Shown: in pieces, positions 16,965 to 22,482 of the stretch | How positions within the stretch are numbered: the first letter of the stretch is position 1 | How the letters are laid out: the number at the start of each line of letters is the position of its first letter | Assembly: GCA_026770595.1 (NCBI GenBank) | Contig: MU633823.1 | Coordinates: 1-22,482, forward strand | Source: Ochromonadaceae sp. CCMP2298 | Taxonomy: Eukaryota; Sar; Synurophyceae; Ochromonadales; Ochromonadaceae | Direction of reading: 5' to 3' | DNA length: 22,482 bases | The notes under the pieces: generated by a model | The model's input: only the letters and a program-made list of their open reading frames with translations | What the model was told of the DNA's origin: nothing | The model's database searches: none | Program-made: the position numbers and the translations under genes

Positions 16965-18126
16965 ATGGGATCGACGCGGACGCTCTGCGCGATCGCAGTG
17001 CTACTCTGCCTGCAGCTCTCCCACCAAGCCCTCCCAGCCGCGCCCACTCACGTGCACGCAGTAGCCCCAACCATCCTCCCCTCGCCCAGCCCCATCATGG
17101 AACTATGGGGCGAGGAGTTGGACCCCACGGAGGCGTTGTTGAACCGCCTCGAGGAGAGCCTGCCCCTCTTCGACTTCGGCCAGAGCCTCGCAGCCCTACT
17201 CAAGGACGGCAACGAGCTCGTCCTGCAGAACATCTACGCCACCTACCTGGACCGCCTGAGAGACCACTACTACGGGCAGTTCCTGGCGCGCGTGGGGGCG
17301 TGCACGCTGAGGGTACAGTTCGAGCAGCAGGGCAGGGAGGTGGTGGCAGAATGTTTGGCGGCGATGAGGGCGGCGGTGCCCATAGAGAGCGACAGAGAGA
17401 GAGACGATGGAGAACCGGCAGAGACAGAGACAGTAACCATAAGTGAGACTGTGGGTCAGGCTGATGGTGGTGTTGCGGTGGCTGATGCTGTGCTGGCGGA
17501 TGTGCTGGACGAGGCTGCGGTGGCTGCTGTGGAAGCGGTCGTGGGTGCAGATACATATACTGGGGCTGCTGCGGCTGTGTATTTTGAGGGTGCTGTGGCT
17601 GCTGTGCATTTTGAGGGTGCCGACGCGAGCGGGAGTGGTGGCAGTGGGGGTGGTGGGCTGTGGTCGTATGAGGGGCACCTGCAAGAACTACGTTCAGACA
17701 TCGACCACTACCTAGAGAATATACCAATAGACGTCGAAGCAGTGCGCCAGCTACCCAGATGGCGCACATCTAAGTGGTTCAGGGGGGGCAAGTGGGCGGC
17801 AGTGCAGGCGCTGATGCTGGTGTTCAACTTTGGAAACTATGAGATGGTGAGTGGGGGTGGGTGCTCTTTGTGTGTGTTTGTGTGAGCTGGGTGCTGTATG
17901 CTTTGTGCACTGCGTCACGTGGTTTGTTAGATGTGTTTGTATCACTTTCTCCGTCCCTATCTAACCTCCAACCCCCCCTCCTATCCCCCCTCTCCAACCC
18001 CCCCTCCCATCCCCACTTTCCAATCCCCCGCCCTCAACCCCCCCCCCTCTCCCCCAGCAACGCCGTTTGAGCATCCGCGCTGCCAACAAACGCCTCGCCG
18101 CGGTTCCCGAGTTCCCCCTCCTCTAG
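16965..18126 (+). CDS. Unrecognised secretory-pathway protein
   Basis: Two exons, join(16965..17846, 18058..18126), with a 211-nt intron (GTGAGT...CCCCCAG, phase 0), give 316 residues. The start lies in a strong CACCATGG context. Residues 1-22 are a typical signal peptide (TLCAIAVLLCLQLSHQALP). A well-ordered helical block follows at about 45-130 (EALLNRLEESLPLFDFGQ, then ELVLQNIYATYLDRLRDHYY). A low-complexity Ala/Val/Glu/Gly-rich segment follows (about 145-235), with two nearly repeated A-V-x-F-E-G-A units. The C-terminal block has a basic WRTSKWFRGGKW motif and ends QRRLSIRAANKRL. Unspliced reading would add a short Cys/Val tail and stop. I do not recognise the family. Its 3' end faces the LACTB2-like gene. 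Confidence 0.75.
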
Positions 18127-18553
18127 GCCTGTGGGTCTATTTCCCTAATTCCCCCTTCTAGGTCTTCACCTCCCTCTTCTGCAACTTCCTACTTACTCCT
18201 TGTACACCCCTGCGGTTTCCTACGTTACTTATTCCCCTCTTTCCCTGGTTCCCTCCCTACTTTCTTGGTTCTAATTTATAGGCCTGACATATTGTAAATA
18301 TCCCCTAATTCGCTGTGAATGGCAAATCAGATATCCGGTTCACTTACATACGATACAAATGATACGTATGATGCATATGATACATATGATACATATGATA
18401 TATATTATACTCTCCGTAAGAACTGAAATGAACTGATGAAGTGAACTCAAATGTCCCTAACTTGGGGCACAAGGCAACCTAGACTATTCTATTTATTTTA
18501 CAATACACGCACACAGTTGGCGGGGAAATAGATTAATCTATTTAAGTTATTTC
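18127..18553. other. Convergent intergenic region
   Basis: 427 bp between two convergent stop codons. The first part is pyrimidine-rich and the second AT-rich, with a nonamer repeat. No gene is supported; both 3' untranslated regions should lie here. Confidence 0.5.
18352..18405. repeat. Nonamer array GATACATAT, six copies
   Basis: Six consecutive 9-nt units: GATACAAAT, GATACGTAT, GATGCATAT, GATACATAT (twice) and GATATATAT. Units contain or adjoin small palindromes (ATACGTAT, ATGCAT, CATATG), so the array is rich in self-complementary sequence. Confidence 0.9.
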
Positions 18554-20057
18554 TCAGTTGGCGCGCCACAGATCGGGCCAGCGGTAGGTTATCTTTCCCT
18601 CCGCCTTGAGCTTCTGCAGGTGGTGCCCCACGTTATGCAGGGCAGACATCTGCACGAATATGTTCAGGTCTCCGTACAAGGCGTGCATGATGTCCCACGA
18701 GGGCAGCCATAGCTCACCCTTTACTCCCCCCTTCACTCCTCCCTCCCCTCTTAACCTCTTCCGCGCCCCCTTTTGCTCCTTTCCCTTCCCCCCCTTTCCC
18801 TGCTCCCCGTTTCCCCCATTCTCAAGGACGTCCATGATTTGCTGCTCGCGCGTGTCTCTGTGGAGGAGGTACTCGTCGATCTTCTGCAGCGCGGAGCCAC
18901 GAATTACCGGCCCGTGTCCGGGGTATATGGTGTTCATGGGCTGAACTCCTGCGCCTGCGCTGTCTCTCCCCAGCCCACTACCAGCCCTACCCCCGCCACT
19001 GTCCACAATCAGCCCCCTGATCTTCCTCAGGCTCTGCATGTACTCGTGCAGGTCGTCGAACACACTTGTGCCACAGCCCAGCACTAGATAGATAGATGGA
19101 TACGTGTGTTAGATAGATACATAGCACTATAGCGCAGCACACGTACCACAGTCGCCCGATAGAAAGGCCCCCTCTTCCGGCATCACGAAGCCTACATGGT
19201 CGTCTGTGTGGCCTGGGGTGTAGCAGGCCCTGAGGGTGGTTCCATTACCACCACCACCACTACTGCCTACGGTGAACTCCTGCTGGTCCTCGATATGCTC
19301 ACCTGGGGAGAGACATGGAGAGGGATAGAGGGAAATGGTGAGGGAGGGAGAGGAAGGAAGAGGAATGGAGATACGTGTATGGGTGTATGGAGAGGAAGGT
19401 GTAAACAAGTTTAGATTCAATCACAACTAAACAAGTGGAGTACACAGCACGGCACAACTTACATTCAAACCCTACTGCAGGAAAGTCCCCCCCACCCCCG
19501 CCACCACTATCCATATGACGCTTGTAGATAGTGGGCAGGGGCAGCATATTTCGTGATTTCAACTCGCTCAGAAGGCGCAGCACCCCGCCCTGATGGTCCC
19601 CATGCCCATGCGTGAGCAGGATGTGGGACAGGCGCTTTGTCCCTGTGGTGGGGAAGACCTCGTCGAAGAGCAGTGCGATGTACTGCTCGGCTGAGTGCGC
19701 CTCCCCGGTGTCCACGAGGATATGTGCACCCCCGGTGTCCGTGCCTGTAACTAGCCACGTGTTCGTGCCCTGCAAAGTGTGGGCGCCGGGATTAAGCCCC
19801 AGCACCCGCACAGCGCGGCTGGACACTTTCTCAAAGCGGGTGAGGGGTGGGAGGCCCTTGGGGGGCTTGTTGGGGAGGAGCTGCGCGACCGTCCTGAGCA
19901 GGGGGGAGGTTCGGTAGAGAGAGTGGATTCTCTGCAAGACCAGGGTCATAAAGCCCTTCGACTGAGTCATATTGGAGCGAATCAGTACAAGGGTGGGGAC
20001 CAGTACCACGAGGGTGGAGACTAGAACTACCGGTAGGTCGGGGCTGAGGGGAGGCAT
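18554..20057 (-). CDS. LACTB2-like metallo-beta-lactamase-fold hydrolase
   Basis: Three exons, complement(18554..19083, 19147..19302, 19463..20057), give 426 residues. The introns (160 nt, GTAAGT; 63 nt, GTACGT) are both phase 1. The start at ATG 20057 precedes a hydrophobic segment ([19 protein letters not shown]), likely a membrane anchor; the frame continues upstream without conserved sequence. Family motifs: [24 protein letters not shown], the metal site H150-x-H152-x-D154-H155, PGHTDDHVG (H230), [16 protein letters not shown] (D249), YPGHGPVI (H307), and a C-terminal winged-helix-like end ([19 protein letters not shown]). Human LACTB2 is a mitochondrial endoribonuclease of similar core but shorter. 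Insertions account for the extra length: a Gly/Ser-rich loop near 279-298 and a Gly/Lys-rich stretch near 335-365. The usual His after Ser-Gly-Asp is Cys here. Confidence 0.88.
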
Positions 20058-20488
20058 GTTGTGGGTGCGAACGAGGGAGGTTGCGGGCGTTGCCGTGTCC
20101 CAGGACTCTCGAGCCCGCGTCTGCGCTGTCCAGACCCGGCCAACTGTGGGCCAAGGGCAAGAACATCTCGATGATCTTCCACATCCCAACTTCTTTTCAT
20201 TTACAGAAACCGTGGACAGTCCGAATGGAGAAAGGGTTAGAACTGTAGAAGGAAGGGAAGGTGTCCTTGAAAGGTTAGAGGAGAAGGCCTGGAAGGAAGG
20301 TGTCTTTCTCCTCTTTTTTCTCTTCTTCAACTTCTCTTCAACATCCTCAAGAGCAATTGATGCTGGCAAAATCAATAACGGAGGATAAAATCCTTGCTTC
20401 TTGGGCTCGCTATTCGCACAGCTGTGCCCAGTCCGGAGCGAGAGACATCGATAGAATCGAGACCCCATCCTCGGATCATCCTGGGACC
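20058..20488. promoter_or_regulatory. Divergent promoter region
   Basis: 431 bp separate the LACTB2-like ATG (minus) from the RING-protein ATG (plus). A strong pyrimidine tract (TTTCTCCTCTTTTTTCTC and following, 20300-20350) lies about 140-190 nt upstream of the RING gene. Open frames cross the region on both strands but look non-coding. Confidence 0.4.
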
Positions 20489-22482
20489 ATGCCTCCGCCC
20501 GCCTCGATCGATGAGTGCTTTGTCTGCAAAAACACAATCCAAAAAGAGGACCGAGCGCATGTGAACTGCGGACACTCCTTTTGCAAAGGATGCCTGCTTT
20601 CCTGGGAGGCTACTGGGTCCAGAGCGTGCCCGCAGTGCCGCACGCCGCGCAAGTACCTCAAAAGCAAGGGGACGTCCAAGCAAGCAACACACGACGTCCT
20701 GGTACGCCTCGCTTCGTATTCTGTATCAATCATTAATGATTAATGATTAATGTTGTGTGCTGATGTCTGTCTCTGCCGTCTCATCGGTCCATCGTCTACC
20801 GATCCACTGCCCGCCTGCCCTCTGCCATAAAATACCTACCCCCTGCCCACCCGCCCCCTACCCACCTGCTATCTGCCTTCTGCTATCTGCCATCTGCTAT
20901 CTACCATCTGCTATCTGCCATCTGCCAAACATATAACATATAATATCTGCTATATGCTCCTGCAATCTTCCCTATACCCTCTACCCACCACCCTCAGGCC
21001 CCATCCCAAGGCCCTATCGCCCCCACCACCATCAGAATCACCGACCCCCCCCACGCCGACCTCATGGTGCTCTATAGAGCAACCAGCGAGTCCGCCCTCT
21101 GCTCCTTGACCTGCTACGTAACGCACGCAGAGGAGGACAAGCGCTTCTTCTACTGCGAGTCCTGCACAACCGCCTTCCACAGACCGGACACCACCACCAC
21201 CACCTCCTTCACTTCCTCGAAGACAGTTACGGCTGCAATGGCCGCTGTAACGAACGTGATGGCCGCTGTGGCTACCCCCAAGGCGCCCATGGCCATGACG
21301 TTGGTATTGGCAGCGGGTATGGGTGGAGGTACAGGGGGGGCGAGTATGGGTATAGGTACAGGAGGTGTAGGTGTAGACGCGCGCGCGGGTGTAGGTGCGG
21401 GTGCAGGCATACGTGCAGGTGTAGGTGCTGGTGTGGGGGCTGGTTCCCATGGCAAGGAATACATCCCATCCGCGCTGGGCAGGGGCTGCGGAGTGCAGCG
21501 CCGACAGCCCCAGCGCCTGCTACGGCAGCAGCAGCAGGAGCAGGAGGAGCAGCGACAGGCACAGCAGCAGCAACAGCAGCTGCAGCAGCAGCAGTATCAG
21601 CAGCAATATCAGCAGGGGGTACAGGAGCTACGACAGCAGCAGCTACAGCAGCACTTAAAGCAGCAGCACCAGCAGCAGTTACGGCAGCAGCAGGCACAGC
21701 TGGCACAGCAGCAGCAGCAGGCGCAGCAGCAGCAGCAGAAGCTATGCCTCGCACAGCTGCACTACCAGCTACTAGAGCATGCAGTGCTGTGCACAGACAG
21801 TGACTGCCGTTTCAACAACTGTGCGCTAATGCAGGTGCGGGCGACACTATATGTTATATACTACTATATATATTATATACTACTATATATATTATATACT
21901 ACTATAATACTGTACATATTATATGCTACTATAATACTATATATATTATATACTGCTATAATACTATGCACTACATACACTATGTACTATATACACAATA
22001 TTATATACTTTATACTATATATCATGTACTATGCACTGTGCGCTGATGTAACTACGATACGATACGATACGCCATATATAATGAGCACCTACCCCTCCGC
22101 ACACACCTCTAATAACACCCACCTCAATAACACCTTCCTGCAGGTATACCTAACCCAGGGTCCCCAGAGTTCCCAGGGGAATGCCCAATTCCCGTCCCAG
22201 AGCACCAGCTGGGCGGCTGTGGGACCGGCCCGGGCAAGGGTGAAGGCAGAGGCGGCAGCACAGGCGCAGGTGCAGGCGCAGGTGCAGGCGCAGGTGCAGG
22301 CGGAAATGAAGGCGGGGTTTGGGTCTGGATCTGGGACAGGGGTGGAGACAGGGGCGGGGTTGGGGACAGGGGCAGGGGCTAGGAAGGGAATTGGGAAGGT
22401 GGCTGGGAAGGGGGTTGGGAAGGGGGTTGGGGCAGTGGTAGCAAGGGCAATGGCAGCAGTGGGGGCAGGGGCATCAGCGGTG
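20489..22482 (+). CDS. RING finger protein with Gln-rich tract and TAZ-like motif (3' partial)
   Basis: Three visible exons, join(20489..20701, 20998..21834, 22144..22482), give 463 residues and remain open at the window edge. Both introns (296 nt, GTACGC; 309 nt, GTGCGG) are phase 0. Residues 10-50 are a RING-HC finger: C10-x2-C13-x13-C27-x-H29-x2-C32-x2-C35-x11-C47-x2-C50, the E2-binding module of many ubiquitin ligases. A second Cys group, C106-x3-C110 and C124-x2-C127, with nearby His, suggests another zinc site. A Gly/Val/Ala low-complexity stretch and a long Gln-rich, probably helical tract (about 240-325) follow. Next comes LLEHAVLCTDSDCRFNNC: H332-x3-C336-x4-C341-x4-C346, the spacing of one TAZ zinc site of CBP/p300. 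Exon 3 is Gly/Ala-rich with QAQV repeats. It is probably nuclear. RING confident; TAZ tentative. Confidence 0.75.
20728..20752. repeat. ATTAATG heptamer repeat
   Basis: Three copies of ATTAATG in the first intron of the RING gene, near its donor. Confidence 0.85.
20866..20926. repeat. CTGCTATCTGCCAT repeat in an intron
   Basis: Imperfect tandem copies alternating CTGCTAT and CTGCCAT heptamers fill the 3' half of the first RING-gene intron. They help make a pyrimidine-rich tract before the CCTCAG acceptor at 20997. Confidence 0.85.
21528..21745 (+). repeat. CAG-rich coding repeat (poly-Gln)
   Basis: Runs of CAG with occasional CAA, CTA, CGG, TAT and GCA codons encode the Gln-rich tract of the RING protein. 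The longest pure CAG runs are five codons. The interruptions should limit expansion. Confidence 0.95.
21853..22010. repeat. AT-rich minisatellite in an intron
   Basis: Degenerate repeats of a roughly 19-nt unit TATATACTACTATATATAT fill the second RING-gene intron. They contrast sharply with the GC-rich flanking exons. The unit is nearly self-complementary and could form hairpins. Confidence 0.9.
22257..22303 (+). repeat. CAGGCGCAGGTG 12-mer coding repeat
   Basis: Three tandem copies encode Gln-Ala-Gln-Val units in the last visible exon of the RING gene. Codon use is identical between copies, indicating recent expansion. Confidence 0.9.

Noticed and set aside
20058-20537. In-frame N-terminal extension of the LACTB2-like gene
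   Set aside because: The frame is open, but the extension shows no domain, overlaps the first RING exon and the divergent promoter, and ATG 20057 directly precedes a hydrophobic N-terminus.
21272-21754. 160-codon minus-strand Ala-rich frame
   Set aside because: It is the antisense of the CAG-rich Gln tract; the plus strand carries the zinc motifs and consistent splicing.
21835-22143. AT-rich block as a possible replication origin or centromere piece
   Set aside because: It is bounded by a GT donor and CAG acceptor that keep the reading frame on both sides, so an intronic minisatellite explains it.

Overview
This looks like nuclear DNA of a unicellular eukaryotic alga with a complex, red-derived plastid. 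The window carries eight intron-bearing genes with 21 inferred GT-AG introns of 63-309 nt, plus one uninterrupted gene. CACC-ATG start contexts occur at 4972 and 16965. The plastid-lipid (fibrillin) gene begins with a signal peptide ending in a Val-Ala-Phe motif, like the ASAFAP-type targeting signals of heterokonts, haptophytes and cryptophytes. I cannot name the genus. All exon joins were worked out by hand from splice sites, frame continuity and family conservation, not from transcripts.

Layout, left to right. 1-634: low-complexity, Pro-rich sequence that may hold the 3' end of a gene entering from the left. 867-4348 (-): secreted zinc metalloprotease with a long multidomain tail. 4349-4971: divergent promoter region containing a near-perfect foldback palindrome. 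4972-7464 (+): plastid fibrillin/PAP domain fused to an alpha/beta hydrolase. 7818-9290 (-): second alpha/beta hydrolase (SERHL-like). 9665-10882 (+): intronless membrane protein with two DUF1214-like modules. 11244-14221 (-): seven-exon patatin-like phospholipase. 15288-15879 (+): small Cys/His-rich protein. 16965-18126 (+): secretory-pathway protein I do not recognise. 18554-20057 (-): LACTB2-like metallo-beta-lactamase-fold protein. 20489-22482 (+, runs off the right edge): RING finger protein with a Gln-rich tract and a TAZ-like Cys/His motif.

The genes mostly alternate strand, so neighbours share divergent promoters or convergent 3' ends. Three are predicted lipid or ester hydrolases and one carries a plastid lipid-binding domain, but eukaryotic neighbours need not work together and I see no proof of a pathway cluster. 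Many introns are filled with micro- or minisatellites, several touching splice sites.

The most unusual items are the fibrillin-hydrolase fusion, the 93-nt foldback palindrome, the RING/poly-Q/TAZ-like architecture, and tandem repeats that form or copy splice signals.
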